A stretch of 64,000 nt of DNA from an uncultured Alphaproteobacteria bacterium (GTDB lineage: Bacteria; Pseudomonadota; Alphaproteobacteria; UBA3830). The stretch lies in NCBI GenBank assembly GCA_944390765.1, contig CALXQM010000018.1:55931-119930 (forward strand), written 5' to 3'. The position numbers and the translations under genes are program-made. Of this stretch, positions 28,706 to 38,293 are shown piece by piece. How positions within the stretch are numbered: the stretch's first letter is position 1; the number at the start of each line of letters is the position of its first letter. The notes beneath the pieces are model-generated. The model did not search any database and was not told the DNA's origin. It was given only the letters and a program-made list of their open reading frames with translations.

Positions 28706-29215
28706 TTATTTTTCTGAATAGGCTTTTAAAACACGAGCAAGTTGAGATGCTGGTGCTTGTGATAACGTTGCTAAACGCTGAGATGGTGTCTGTATAACCG
28801 CAACAATTTTAGCACGTAATTCATTCATAGACGGTAAAGATGCTAAAGTTTTAACTTCAGCAACACTCAACAATTTCCCATTGTATCCTCCGCATATAAT
28901 AGAGACTTTATCTTCACTTTTAGACGCGAATTCAGATACAACTTTTGCAGAACCAGTAATATCTGATGAAAACACTAACGCAGTTTGTCCGCTTAAATGA
29001 GGAAGAAGACACTCAAAAGAGGTATCCTTCGCGGCTATTCTTGCTAATGTGTTCTTAGTAACAAGATAAGTAGACTTTACTTCACGTAATAACTTTCTAA
29101 GATTTTCTGTTTCTACAACCGTCAATTTGTTTTGATTAACTGCAAAAACAGCTTCACTTTCCGTAAAGCATTGCTTAATTTTTGCAATCAGATCTGTTTT
29201 TTTTCTTTTTTCCAC
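28706..29215 (-). CDS. rplJ: 50S ribosomal protein L10
   Basis: Stalk base protein and autoregulator of the operon. The GTG at 29215 has GGGAGAG upstream and yields [16 protein letters not shown], matching known L10 N-termini. A TTG at 29251 would place non-homologous residues in front. The core has [13 protein letters not shown]. It is followed after 20 bases by rplL. Confidence 0.93.
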   Translation of the reverse strand: MEKRKKTDLIAKIKQCFTESEAVFAVNQNKLTVVETENLRKLLREVKSTYLVTKNTLARIAAKDTSFECLLPHLSGQTALVFSSDITGSAKVVSEFASKSEDKVSIICGGYNGKLLSVAEVKTLASLPSMNELRAKIVAVIQTPSQRLATLSQAPASQLARVLKAYSEK

Positions 29216-29340
29216 AGTTCTCTCCCAAACAAAATAACGAGAGAATATCAAAAACCAATGGTAAAATAACTAAACAACAGTCAATCTGCAACGGCAATAT
29301 TTAAGTTATCCACACCGATGGTCTAAGATAGACTCTAAAA
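29216..29340 (-). promoter_or_regulatory. Probable L10 leader
   Basis: The 125-base gap between rplA and rplJ is long for this compact operon. On the RNA strand it carries TCTTAGACCATCGGTGTGG followed by TTGCCGTTGCAGATTGACTG. That fits my recollection of the L10-leader class, which binds L10-L12 to repress rplJL translation. The fold was not computed. Confidence 0.5.
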
Positions 29341-30036
29341 CTAAAAATTGAACACTTCCGCAGTATCCAATCTCAATCCGACCCCCATTGTACTAGAAAC
29401 CGTAACAGATTTCAAGTATGTCCCTTTTACATTTGCAGGTTTAGCTTTAACTACAGCACCTATGTACGCTTTTAGGTTAGACTCAATTTTATCTTGAGGA
29501 AAACTCAACTTACAGATACCAGCATGAACAATTCCATCTTTATCTAAACGATATTCTACTTGTCCAGCCTTTGCATTTTTAACTGCTACAGCAACATTTG
29601 GCGTTACAGTTCCCAATTTTGGATTTGGCATTAGCCCTTTTGGTCCTAATATTTTACCTAAACGACCTACAACACCCATCATATCTGGACTCGCAATGCA
29701 AACATCAATCTCTATAGAGCTATCTTTAATTCTATCAGCTAAATCTTCAGCGCCAACATAGTCAGCACCTGCATCTTTAGCGGTATCAGCGACTGTACCT
29801 TTGGCAAAAACAGCAACTTTTACAGTTTTTCCTGTACCTTCAGGCATTGCTACCATTCCTCTGATATTTTGCTCAGAAGAACGTGGATCCAAATTTAAGT
29901 TAATAGCTACTTCTACAGTTTCATCAAATTTACAAGAACTATTTTCTTTCAAAAATTTTACAGCTTCAGATAAAGTATATGATCTATCTTCTACTTTACT
30001 TATGATATTTTTATATCTTTTTCCTAAATGAGCCAT
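29341..30036 (-). CDS. rplA: 50S ribosomal protein L1
   Basis: 231 residues with family landmarks: FDETVEVAINLNLDPR, the domain II start GTGKTVKVAVFAKG, MMGVVGRLGKILGPKGLMPNPK and TYLKSVTVSSTMGVG. It overlaps the rplK stop by one base. L1 binds 23S rRNA near the E site. Confidence 0.97.
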   Translation of the reverse strand: MAHLGKRYKNIISKVEDRSYTLSEAVKFLKENSSCKFDETVEVAINLNLDPRSSEQNIRGMVAMPEGTGKTVKVAVFAKGTVADTAKDAGADYVGAEDLADRIKDSSIEIDVCIASPDMMGVVGRLGKILGPKGLMPNPKLGTVTPNVAVAVKNAKAGQVEYRLDKDGIVHAGICKLSFPQDKIESNLKAYIGAVVKAKPANVKGTYLKSVTVSSTMGVGLRLDTAEVFNF

Positions 30037-30467
30037 TATTGAACAATCTCCAATCCCATTGAACGAGCAGAACCAACAATCATCATACTCGCAGCATCAA
30101 TACTGGTAGCATTCAGATCTTTCATTTTCTTTCCTGCGATATCTTTCACTTGTGCCATTGTAATAGTTCCAGCTTTGGTACCTCTTCCTGTTTCAGAAGC
30201 TCCTTTTGTAATCCCAGCTGCTTGTTTCAAATAATAAGATACTGGAGGTAACTTTATTACAAACGAAAATGTCCTATCAGCATAAGCAGTAATAATAACT
30301 GGCAGAGGTGTACCTGCTTCATAAGATTGCGTTTGAGCATTAAACGCTTTACAAAACTCCATAATATTCAACCCTCTTTGACCTAAAGCAGGTCCAATAG
30401 GAGGCGAAGGATTTGCTTTTCCTGCTGGTACTTGCAGTTTTATATATCCAACAATTTTCTTAGCCAT
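30036..30467 (-). CDS. rplK: 50S ribosomal protein L11
   Basis: Ribosomal GTPase-centre protein. Chosen start is the ATG at 30467 (AGAGG ten bases upstream), giving [31 protein letters not shown]; an ATG at 30533 would add 22 unrelated residues. First gene of rplK-rplA-rplJ-rplL. The usual upstream partners secE and nusG are 29 kb away. Confidence 0.96.
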   Translation of the reverse strand: MAKKIVGYIKLQVPAGKANPSPPIGPALGQRGLNIMEFCKAFNAQTQSYEAGTPLPVIITAYADRTFSFVIKLPPVSYYLKQAAGITKGASETGRGTKAGTITMAQVKDIAGKKMKDLNATSIDAASMMIVGSARSMGLEIVQ

Positions 30468-30545
30468 AAAACTTAACCTCTTACAAAGTAAAATCAATGA
30501 TGTATTTTTAACATATAAAATTTCCTTTTGCAAATGAAAGAATAA

Positions 30546-31188
30546 TTATTTAATATTCAATTTAGGTTTAAGTGTGATAATGATACCAATGCTAATGAAG
30601 AAAACTATAAAATCGACTCAAATTGGCAAGGTTTTAAATTTGAAAAAGATTATGCTTCACCTTTTCCTCTTATTAACGTAAAACAGCGACCAGTTAAATT
30701 CAAGAAAGGGGAGCAGTAGCAAGATGGTCAACAAGTTGTTCTTGATATTTCAATTCCATTTGTTCAAGTAAGAGAAGTATTTGATAAGTTTGATAATTTA
30801 CCAGATAATGATTGGGATTATGAACTTAAAGAAAAAAATAAGAAAATCGCTAAATTAGAGGCTTGTAATAAGCAAATCTTATCTTTATTAACAGTAAAAC
30901 AGTTAGGAGAAGCTTTCATCAATGCTTACAATACAGGCAGTTTGGCTAACACAGAACATCTTAATTATAACGGAAATACTCCTTCTTGCTATTAAGCGCC
31001 ATGCATTTTATATTGCTTTCGTGCTTATGGATGATATGAAAGGTATACAGCTAAATATTAAAAATAATGATGGAAAAACACCAATAGACTTAGCAAAAGG
31101 CCTCATTGCTTATAGTGGTGAGGACATTGATAGTTTCACCTCACGAAAATCCTATCTCATAAATACCCTAAAACAGAGAAAAGGATAA
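30546..31188 (+). pseudogene. Broken ankyrin-repeat protein gene
   Basis: A coding remnant with no start codon. One frame reads from 30546 through a TAG at 30717-30719 to EHLNYNGNTP near 30980, where the frame must change; the second frame continues LLLAIKRHAFYIAFV...NIKNNDGKTPIDLAKGL to the stop at 31188. Spliced across the shift, NYNGNTP-LLLAIKR and NNDGKTPIDLA are two ankyrin repeats. The gene thus has at least one nonsense and one frameshift mutation plus a lost 5' end. A charged coiled-coil region precedes the repeats. Confidence 0.7.
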
Positions 31189-31427
31189 CAACCGTGGTGA
31201 TACTTAGGGATTTTTAAAAATTGGATTAAGTTATCTTGGTTATTACATGGATCCTTCGTCATTTGGAGGATCTTTTCTCTTTTCCTTCATTACACGGAGC
31301 CATATAGGCTTTGTCTCTTTTCATTTCCCATCATTATGGAATCTTTTCCTATCAGCTTCATGCTATGAGAAAAGCGATGTGATGATCTATGACATAACGC
31401 ATATAGAGAAATCATGCTGAAAGTTTA

Positions 31428-31461
31428 GATTCTCACGCTCGTTATACTAGCTCAGAATGAC
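31428..31461. repeat. Dispersed repeat copy (same as 20303-20336)
   Basis: Thirty-four bases identical to the unit at 20303 except for one C/T change, beginning GATTCTCACGCTCGTTA and ending CTCAGAATGAC. It sits in degenerate DNA after the ankyrin remnant. The preceding 200 bases (31230-31427) hold related but eroded segments such as CTTCGTCATTTGGAGGATC. Confidence 0.75.
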
Positions 31462-31544
31462 TGGTAGTAGGAGGTAAATATATCGATAAAAATGGAAGGA
31501 TATTTCTCAGAAGACGAAGCAGAAGATATATCATTAAAAATATT

Positions 31545-31787
31545 ATGAACAGAGAAAGTTATCAGAATAATACAGCACGGCACATAGCTTTTTGCAAAAT
31601 ATCCTGTAATAGTAAGCCTTCCTTACTCAAATCATCAGGTGCAGATATCGTTAATGGTCTTGGAACGATAACATGTCCACCTAAATTGCTTAAATCAACG
31701 AAATTTACCACCTCGGCATTCATCGTATTACAATTTTTTAAAAACGATAACCAACTAAAATGTATAAAAACAATAGGTTATGTATAA
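31545..31787 (+). pseudogene. Possible second ankyrin fragment
   Basis: An open stretch of 80 codons reading NNTARHIAF followed by LLKSSGADIVNG, which fits one eroded ankyrin repeat (xNTALHxA...LLxxGAD). No ribosome binding site is apparent. It may be a further piece of the broken ankyrin gene upstream. It is weakly supported and could be spurious. Confidence 0.3.
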
Positions 31788-31792
31788 TTTTA

Positions 31793-32192
31793 TTAGTCAT
31801 TACTTTCTTTCTCCGCAAATGATAAGATACCTTCCAATCCTTCTATTACATCTGGCATAGATGTGTTAATCTTTTGTATATCTGAAATTTTATTTCTAGC
31901 AAAATCATATGCTACTTTTTGCTCCCAACCTGGGCTACAATATCCATAAAATAAAGATGGGTCTAACGATATATCAAAAAAATCTTTAAGAGTAATATAT
32001 CCATTGTTAACTGAAGCAATATCACCATTACTAATAGATAATTTATCTATAGATAATAATTCGTTAGCATCTTTATGTTATGTATTAAATCCGCTTTTAC
32101 TCGTTTTATATATGTCCTATTATCGATTCTTCATTCATTACGTTCATAGTAAATATTGTAGAAAACATTATAAATTTAACAAAATTTTTCAT
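31793..32192 (-). pseudogene. Degraded exported-protein gene
   Basis: An ATG at 32192 with GGAG upstream opens a signal peptide (MKNFVKFIMFSTIFTMNVMN), but the frame stops after about 28 codons. Coding sequence resumes in another frame: DANELLSIDKLSI, then LDPSLFYGYCSPGWEQKVAYDF and a final helix ending at 31793. The frames of start and end differ and at least two shifts are needed to join them. The family is not recognised. Confidence 0.5.
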
Positions 32193-32372
32193 AAAACAAT
32201 CTCCATAAAAATAGTATAATTGTTTACAATATTTACAACATAAAAGCAAAAAGTAGCTGTTTTTATCAATTATAAAAACATTAGATCTATTACAATAATA
32301 AGTAATTATAAATTATCTATACATTTTTTTATTATCTTGATAGAATTCAAGTCTTAACAAGAAGGTATATTA

Positions 32373-33302
32373 ATGATCATTATATTTCCAGGGCAAGGTT
32401 CTCAACAAATAGGCATGGGAAAAGATATTTATGATAATTTTTCTGAAGCTAGAGAGGTATTTAACGAAGTTGATGATTCGATTAATTTTCAATTGTCTAA
32501 ATTGATTTTTGAAGGAACAGAGGAAGATTTAAAATTAACTAAAAATACTCAACCGGCATTAATGGCTGTTAGTATTGCTTTTTTAAGAGTATTAGAGAAA
32601 GAATTTGGTTTTTCTATTACTAAGCAAGCAAAATATCTAGCAGGGCATTCTTTAGGGGAGTATACCGCTCTATGTGCTTCAGGAGTTTTATCTTTGAGAG
32701 ATACCGCTAAAATACTTCGTGTAAGAGGAGAAGCTATGGCTTCAGCATATCCTAAAGGAGGAGCTATGGCGGCTATTTTAGGCGTTGACATTGATATTAT
32801 TGACAAAATAGTAAATCAAATTAGTAATGATAAATTTTTAGTACAAATAGCAAACGATAATTCAATAGGTCAAGTTGTAATAAGTGGTCATCAGGAAGCA
32901 GTAAAATCTGCAATGAATAAAGCCATAGAAGTTAAAGCTCGAAACGCGATATTATTGCAGGTCAGCGGACCTTTTCATAGTAAATTAATGCAGCCTGCTA
33001 TAGAAAAATTAGAAGAAGTGTTAAATGGTGCCAATTTTAATAATGCATCTGTACCGATAATTGCAAACATTTCAGCAAAAGCTGAAACCCAAGGATTTCG
33101 ATGCCTATTAATAAAACAATTGACAGGCAGGGTTCGTTGGAGAGAAAGTATATTATTTGCAGAACAGCATGGGATAACCAAATGCGTTGAAGTCGGAGCT
33201 GGAAAAGTTTTAACTGGCTTGGTAAAAAGAACTTCTCCAAATATTAAACTTTATAATATAAATTCTTTAGAAAGTTTATCAAAAATAAAAGAATTGTGTT
33301 GA
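32373..33302 (+). CDS. fabD: Malonyl-CoA:ACP transacylase
   Basis: Loads malonate onto acyl carrier protein for fatty acid synthesis. It has the GQGSQ opening, catalytic GHSLGEY, an Arg in the ILRVRGEAMASA helix and the His in SGPFHSKLM. Its 309 residues are normal. Upstream non-coding DNA of 180 bases probably holds its promoter. It is not next to acpP-fabF, which lie 5 kb downstream on the other strand. Confidence 0.94.
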   Translation: MIIIFPGQGSQQIGMGKDIYDNFSEAREVFNEVDDSINFQLSKLIFEGTEEDLKLTKNTQPALMAVSIAFLRVLEKEFGFSITKQAKYLAGHSLGEYTALCASGVLSLRDTAKILRVRGEAMASAYPKGGAMAAILGVDIDIIDKIVNQISNDKFLVQIANDNSIGQVVISGHQEAVKSAMNKAIEVKARNAILLQVSGPFHSKLMQPAIEKLEEVLNGANFNNASVPIIANISAKAETQGFRCLLIKQLTGRVRWRESILFAEQHGITKCVEVGAGKVLTGLVKRTSPNIKLYNINSLESLSKIKELC

Positions 33303-33311
33303 GAAAATATT

Positions 33312-34193
33312 ATGTTGGACGGTTGGCTATGTTTGGATAAACCTGCGGGAATATCATCTAATTTTGCAATGACCAAAGTACGACATATTGTAAAAGAAAA
33401 AACAGGATATGTTGGAACATTAGATCCTTTTGCAACTGGCGTACTTCCTATTGCGATAGGGAAAGCTAGAAAGTTTATACAGTTCATAGAAAATAATGAA
33501 AAAGCTTATGAGTTTATTGTAGTATACGGAGAAGAAACTAACACTCTGGATAATACAGGAATAATAATAAATAGAAGTGATAATATTCCAACAGAAAAAA
33601 ATATTATTCAAATAATTCCTAAATTCTTAGGTAAAATAAAACAAACTCCTCCTCAATTTTCTGCAATAAAAATTAATGGACAAAGAGCATATAATATTGC
33701 TCGTCAGAGTAAAACTGTTAATCTTCATTCAAGAGAAGTAATTATTTTCAATTTAGAACTTATAAGTTTCTCATCAAAGGAAGCTAAATTTTTTATTCGT
33801 TGCTCTAAAGGAACATATATAAGGGCACTAGCTGATGATATGGCAAAATCTATGGGGACATTATGTTATGTAAAAGAATTAAAACGTATTAGTTCAGGTT
33901 TTTTTCAATTAAAAAATTCCATAACACTAGAAAAATTATCAAAAATAGTAGATACTAAGGAACTAGTAAATATTATTCTTCCTATCGAAAGTCCGCTGGA
34001 CGACATCCCGGCTTTATATTTGGAAAGTAATTATTGTACTAAGTTAAGGAATGGTCTGGCTATTGCTTTAGACAGTGCTGTTATTTTATCAGGTAATATT
34101 AGAGTATTTGATAAAGAACGGCAAAAATTTAAAGGAATTTGTCGGATATCCGAAAACGGTAAAATCACAGCCGTAAAAATGTGTATTGATTAA
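33312..34193 (+). CDS. truB: tRNA pseudouridine-55 synthase
   Basis: Makes pseudouridine 55 in the tRNA T loop. [12 protein letters not shown] opens the protein, the catalytic Asp is in [16 protein letters not shown], and [16 protein letters not shown] is the later conserved block. It precedes rpsO-pnp in the standard truB-rpsO-pnp order. Confidence 0.95.
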   Translation: MLDGWLCLDKPAGISSNFAMTKVRHIVKEKTGYVGTLDPFATGVLPIAIGKARKFIQFIENNEKAYEFIVVYGEETNTLDNTGIIINRSDNIPTEKNIIQIIPKFLGKIKQTPPQFSAIKINGQRAYNIARQSKTVNLHSREVIIFNLELISFSSKEAKFFIRCSKGTYIRALADDMAKSMGTLCYVKELKRISSGFFQLKNSITLEKLSKIVDTKELVNIILPIESPLDDIPALYLESNYCTKLRNGLAIALDSAVILSGNIRVFDKERQKFKGICRISENGKITAVKMCID

Positions 34194-34207
34194 CTAGGAG
34201 ATTTAAG

Positions 34208-34468
34208 ATGTCGATATTAAAAAAAGATATAATTAGTAAATTTGCAATACATGAAGGAGATACAGGTTCTCCTGAAGTACAAGTTGCAATTCTAACTGCA
34301 AGAATTAATTCTCTTGGAGAACATTTAGTAACGCATACAAAGGATTTTCATTCAAGACGAGGTCTTCTATCTATGGTTAGCAGGAGAAGAAAATTATTAG
34401 ACTATTTAAAAAGAGAAGATAGTGGAAGATATTCTACTCTCATTAAAAATCTTGGATTAAGAAGATAA
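34208..34468 (+). CDS. rpsO: 30S ribosomal protein S15
   Basis: Primary 16S rRNA binding protein. The 86-residue chain has the motifs [42 protein letters not shown] and [14 protein letters not shown] C-terminus. A ribosome binding site (TAGGAG) lies seven bases upstream. Confidence 0.97.
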   Translation: MSILKKDIISKFAIHEGDTGSPEVQVAILTARINSLGEHLVTHTKDFHSRRGLLSMVSRRRKLLDYLKREDSGRYSTLIKNLGLRR

Positions 34469-34486
34469 TTTTTAGGAAAGAAATCT

Positions 34487-36631
34487 ATGATAGTAAAAAA
34501 AACAATAAATTGGGGTGGTAGACTGTTATCTATTGAAACTGGTCGTTGGGCAAATCAAGCTGATGGTGCTGTTGTAGTTAGATATGGCGATACAATGGTA
34601 TTATGTACTGTCGTGGCGTCAAAAAAAAGCAATCCTGATGTGGATTTCTTTCCTTTAACAGTAAATTATGTAGAAAAATCATATGCCGCAGGTAAATTCC
34701 CTGGTGGATTTGTAAAAAGAGAAGGAAGACCTTCTGAACATGAGATTTTAGTATCGAGATTGATAGATAGACCTATTCGTCCTTTATTTCATCAGAATTT
34801 TAAAAACGAAACCCAGATTATTTGTACAGTTTTAAGTTTTGATAAAGAAAATGATGCGGATATTATCTCTATTATCGGAGCCTCCGCTGCTTTAACTATA
34901 TCGGGAATACCATTTTTGGGACCTATTGCTGCAGCAAAAATTGGGTATGAAAATGGTGAATTCATTTTAAATCCAAAAATTGGTCATATAACTGATTTAG
35001 ATTTGACTATAGCAGGATCAAGAGATGGCGTATTGATGGTCGAATCCGGCTCTAATGAACTTTCCGAATCTGAAATGCTTAAAGCTCTAAAATTTGGGCA
35101 TGAATCTTATAAACCTATAATACAGATGATTATGGAAATAGCCGAAGAAACAGCGAAAAGTCCTTGGGAAGTGTCAGAAGAATCAAATGTGGATAAGATA
35201 ATTGATGAAATAACTAAGTTATATTGGAATGATATAGAAAAAGCATATGCTCAAAATTCTAAACATGAGCGTTTAGAAGAAATGGCAAAAGTGAGAGAAA
35301 TAGCAGTTTCTCACTTCAAAGAACAGAATGAAGAATATGAGGATAGTTTCATCGAAGCAATGTTCAAAGAAGTTTGTTCTAATTTCATGAGAAATAAAGT
35401 TCTTTCTACAGGACATCGTATAGATGATCGCATTGCTACAGATGTAAGGTCTATTAATGTAGAAGTTTCAGTTTTGCCTAAAGTGCATGGATCTGCTGTA
35501 TTTATGAGAGGAGAAACTCAAGCTCTTGCTATTACAACTTTAGGAACTGTTCAAGATGAGCAGATAGTTGATGGTTTATCAGGTGAGTATAATGAAAGAT
35601 TTTTATTACATTATAATTTCCCTCCCTTTTCCGTTGGAGAAATTGGAAGACTTGGTTCTCCAGGGCGTAGAGAAATTGGACACGGTCGTTTAGCTCGTAG
35701 GGCTGTGAGCTATATGATTCCATCTAAAGAAGAATTTCCATACTCTATACGTGTAGTTTCAGAGGTTTTAGCTTGTAATGGATCATCATCAATGGCGACA
35801 ATTTGTGGAGCTTCTCTTTCATTAATGGATGCAGGTGTACCTTTGAAAAAAGCTGTGGCTGGTATAGCTATGGGTTTAATTATTGATTCAGATGGTAAAT
35901 ATGTAATACTAAGTGATATTATGGCAGAAGAAGACCATTTAGGAGATATGGATTTCAAAGTTGGTGGTACTAAAGATGGTATTACAGCATTACAAATGGA
36001 TATAAAAGTTACAAGTGTGACATTTGATATTTTAGAGAAGGCTTTAATACAAGCAAGAGAAGGGCGTTTGCATATTTTAAATGAAATGAATAAAGGTTTA
36101 AGTGAACCAAGATCAGAAATAAGCGAAAATGCACCAAAGATGATTTCTTTTGTAATTCCTAAAGACAAAATACGTGAAGTTATAGGAACAGGAGGGAAGA
36201 TTATCCGCGAAATCATCGAGTTTACAGGAGCTAAAATTGATATTGATGATAATGGTAAGGTGTCAGTATCAGCTGATAATAATAAGGCATTGAAAGAAGC
36301 TGAAAAGCGCATTAAAGAGATAGCTTTAGATCCTGTAGAAGGAGCAATTTATAATGCTAAAGTAGTAAAGGTTATGGAGTTTGGTGCATTTGTTAATTTT
36401 TATGGAACTAAAGAAGGACTCATACATGTTAGTGAGATGAGAGAAGAAAGGGTTGAAAATGTCAATGACATTCTTCATGAAGGGGATGAAGTTGAAGTTT
36501 TGTTTTTGGGATTCGATAGCAAGGGTAGAGCTAAGTTAACAATGCGCTTAAATAGAAAAAGCGATAATGAATGCAAAAACAAGCACTGTGGCGATCTAAA
36601 ACATAAGAAAGAAAATAAAAAGAATAAATAA
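34487..36631 (+). CDS. pnp: Polyribonucleotide nucleotidyltransferase
   Basis: Phosphorolytic 3'-5' exoribonuclease of the degradosome. Two RNase PH domains (first with FFPLTVNYVEKSYAAGKFPGGFVKREGRP; second with GETQALAITTLGT and EILPYSIRVVSE-like core), a KH domain (IREVIGTGGKIIREI) and an S1 domain (GAFVNFYGTKEGLIHVSEM). The 714 residues end in a Lys-rich tail. It is 18 bases after rpsO. Confidence 0.96.
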   Translation: MIVKKTINWGGRLLSIETGRWANQADGAVVVRYGDTMVLCTVVASKKSNPDVDFFPLTVNYVEKSYAAGKFPGGFVKREGRPSEHEILVSRLIDRPIRPLFHQNFKNETQIICTVLSFDKENDADIISIIGASAALTISGIPFLGPIAAAKIGYENGEFILNPKIGHITDLDLTIAGSRDGVLMVESGSNELSESEMLKALKFGHESYKPIIQMIMEIAEETAKSPWEVSEESNVDKIIDEITKLYWNDIEKAYAQNSKHERLEEMAKVREIAVSHFKEQNEEYEDSFIEAMFKEVCSNFMRNKVLSTGHRIDDRIATDVRSINVEVSVLPKVHGSAVFMRGETQALAITTLGTVQDEQIVDGLSGEYNERFLLHYNFPPFSVGEIGRLGSPGRREIGHGRLARRAVSYMIPSKEEFPYSIRVVSEVLACNGSSSMATICGASLSLMDAGVPLKKAVAGIAMGLIIDSDGKYVILSDIMAEEDHLGDMDFKVGGTKDGITALQMDIKVTSVTFDILEKALIQAREGRLHILNEMNKGLSEPRSEISENAPKMISFVIPKDKIREVIGTGGKIIREIIEFTGAKIDIDDNGKVSVSADNNKALKEAEKRIKEIALDPVEGAIYNAKVVKVMEFGAFVNFYGTKEGLIHVSEMREERVENVNDILHEGDEVEVLFLGFDSKGRAKLTMRLNRKSDNECKNKHCGDLKHKKENKKNK

Positions 36632-36637
36632 TTTTAA

Positions 36638-37234
36638 ATGAGATTAATTTATTTAATATTGGTATTTGTATTAGTTGGTTGTGAAACTGTAAAAAAAACT
36701 TCAAGATATGATGTAGCTTTTGATTATCTAATCAAGAATGAGGGGGGATATGTCGACAATCCTAAAGATCCTGGAGGTGAAACTAAGTACGGAATTTGTA
36801 AGAGATATAATAAAAATATAAATATAAAAAATATTACTTTGGAGTTTGCAAAAAAATATTATTATGAAAAATTTTGGTCTTCTATGTATGAGCGTATTCA
36901 TGATTCTAAAATTGCCATAAAATTATTCGATACTTCTGTTAATATAGGTAAGGAACCATTAAAAATTCTTATTAATGAAGCTTTATTAGATTCTTTTTGT
37001 TATCCAGATAAATCTTTGATGTCACAATTAAAAGCGGTAACTATTACAGATAAGATATTGAAAAAGCCAAAAGATTGGGAAGATTTTGTTATAAATTCTA
37101 TAAATAAAACAAATTCCAACTTATTCTTAAATATTTTCAAAGCTAAATTAATTAATTATTATTGTTCCCTTGTAAGAAAAAATAACAATCTTGCAAATTT
37201 TAAAAGAAACTGGATTAAAAGAGCGGCACAGTAA
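36638..37234 (+). CDS. Lipoprotein with a GH108 muramidase domain
   Basis: A 198-residue protein with a lipoprotein signal (LVGC, Cys15) followed by a glycoside hydrolase family 108 domain: FDYLIKNEGGYVDNPKDPGG then TKYGI. Glu35 in NEGGY matches the catalytic acid of these phage-type muramidases. A C-terminal region corresponds to the PG_binding_3 part. Family members act as endolysins or secretion activators that open peptidoglycan. Being lipid-anchored points to controlled local wall cutting, for example for pilus assembly or effector release; that is inference. Confidence 0.82.
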   Translation: MRLIYLILVFVLVGCETVKKTSRYDVAFDYLIKNEGGYVDNPKDPGGETKYGICKRYNKNINIKNITLEFAKKYYYEKFWSSMYERIHDSKIAIKLFDTSVNIGKEPLKILINEALLDSFCYPDKSLMSQLKAVTITDKILKKPKDWEDFVINSINKTNSNLFLNIFKAKLINYYCSLVRKNNNLANFKRNWIKRAAQ

Positions 37235-37328
37235 CTTATAAAAAAAATATTTTCATTTGTTCCATTAGATTCTGATTATTTTCTCTTTAAGATTTTTAAC
37301 TTTTTAATACTTTAAATTTTAAACTTAT

Positions 37329-38291
37329 TTATTTTACTTGAGATAAATCTATATTTCTTATTTTTGCAATATTTTGTTTATGTTCATCATATGATTTAGA
37401 AAAAACTGGTTCAGAAGTTGACCCATCAAAATACATAAACAAAGCGTCCGTTTGTTTCGGATGTAAAACAGCAAGGATTGCTGCTTTTCCCGGATTAGTA
37501 ATAGGAGATGGAGGTAATCCAAGATATCTGTACGTATTATATGGACTATCTATTTTTAAGTCATTATACGTGAGTTTTCTAGAAAATTTATCTCCTTTAA
37601 CCATAGAATATATCACAGTAGGGCAAGCTTGAAGTTTCATCTGTTTTTTTAATCTATGTAAATACATACCAGCTACAATATCTCTTTTTATATTTGATTC
37701 TTTTTCAACTATAGAGGCTAAAATCAAAGCTTCTTTAGGAGATTTTAGAAAACAAACAGGAGATCTTTTTTCCCATTCTATTTTTATAAATTCATTCATC
37801 GCATATTGAGCTTGTTTTATAATTTCTTGTTTTGTAGTTGGATATTTGAAACAATATGTATCTGGTAATAGAGAACCTTCTTCTGGAATTGATACTATTT
37901 CCCCTTGTAGAAATTTATTATCATTCAACTTTTTTATTATTCTTATTACTGAAAATCCTTCTGGAATACAAAATTTATGTACTACTTGTTTTCCTAATGA
38001 AATAATTTGAATTGCATTCCATAAAGATACATTTTTAGGAAGAGAGTATTCTCCAAATTTTAATTTATACCCAACAATATTTCCTAATCTTATAATAAAT
38101 TTATTTATTAGAGGATGACCTATACCATTGGATAAAAAAATTTGCGAAATATTATTTAAATCTTGAGGCTGCTCAATAATGATATTATTCTCTTCTCTAA
38201 AATTAGATTTTTTCAATGCTAAATAGAAAAAACATGTCACAATAGAGAAAAAACATATAAAACCAAAAAAAAATATAAATTTTTTAATCAT
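37329..38291 (-). CDS. mltG: Endolytic murein transglycosylase MltG
   Basis: Inner-membrane enzyme that cleaves nascent glycan strands. One N-terminal membrane helix, a LysM-like region, then the YceG domain: catalytic Glu in LASIVEKESNI, VAGMYLHRL, the DSPYNTYRYLGLPPSPITNPG block and AVLHPKQTDALFMYF. It follows fabF after two bases, the usual acpP-fabF-mltG arrangement of Alphaproteobacteria. Confidence 0.93.
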   Translation of the reverse strand: MIKKFIFFFGFICFFSIVTCFFYLALKKSNFREENNIIIEQPQDLNNISQIFLSNGIGHPLINKFIIRLGNIVGYKLKFGEYSLPKNVSLWNAIQIISLGKQVVHKFCIPEGFSVIRIIKKLNDNKFLQGEIVSIPEEGSLLPDTYCFKYPTTKQEIIKQAQYAMNEFIKIEWEKRSPVCFLKSPKEALILASIVEKESNIKRDIVAGMYLHRLKKQMKLQACPTVIYSMVKGDKFSRKLTYNDLKIDSPYNTYRYLGLPPSPITNPGKAAILAVLHPKQTDALFMYFDGSTSEPVFSKSYDEHKQNIAKIRNIDLSQVK

Positions 38292-38293
38292 TT

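Noticed and set aside
29306..29314. Exact DnaA box TTATCCACA
   Set aside because: It lies inside the conserved L10 leader between rplA and rplJ, where the sequence is explained by the leader RNA; there is no cluster of boxes.
35710..36312. 200-codon open frame on the minus strand
   Set aside because: It is antisense to the conserved pnp coding sequence and its translation is Ser/Ile-rich with no family resemblance.
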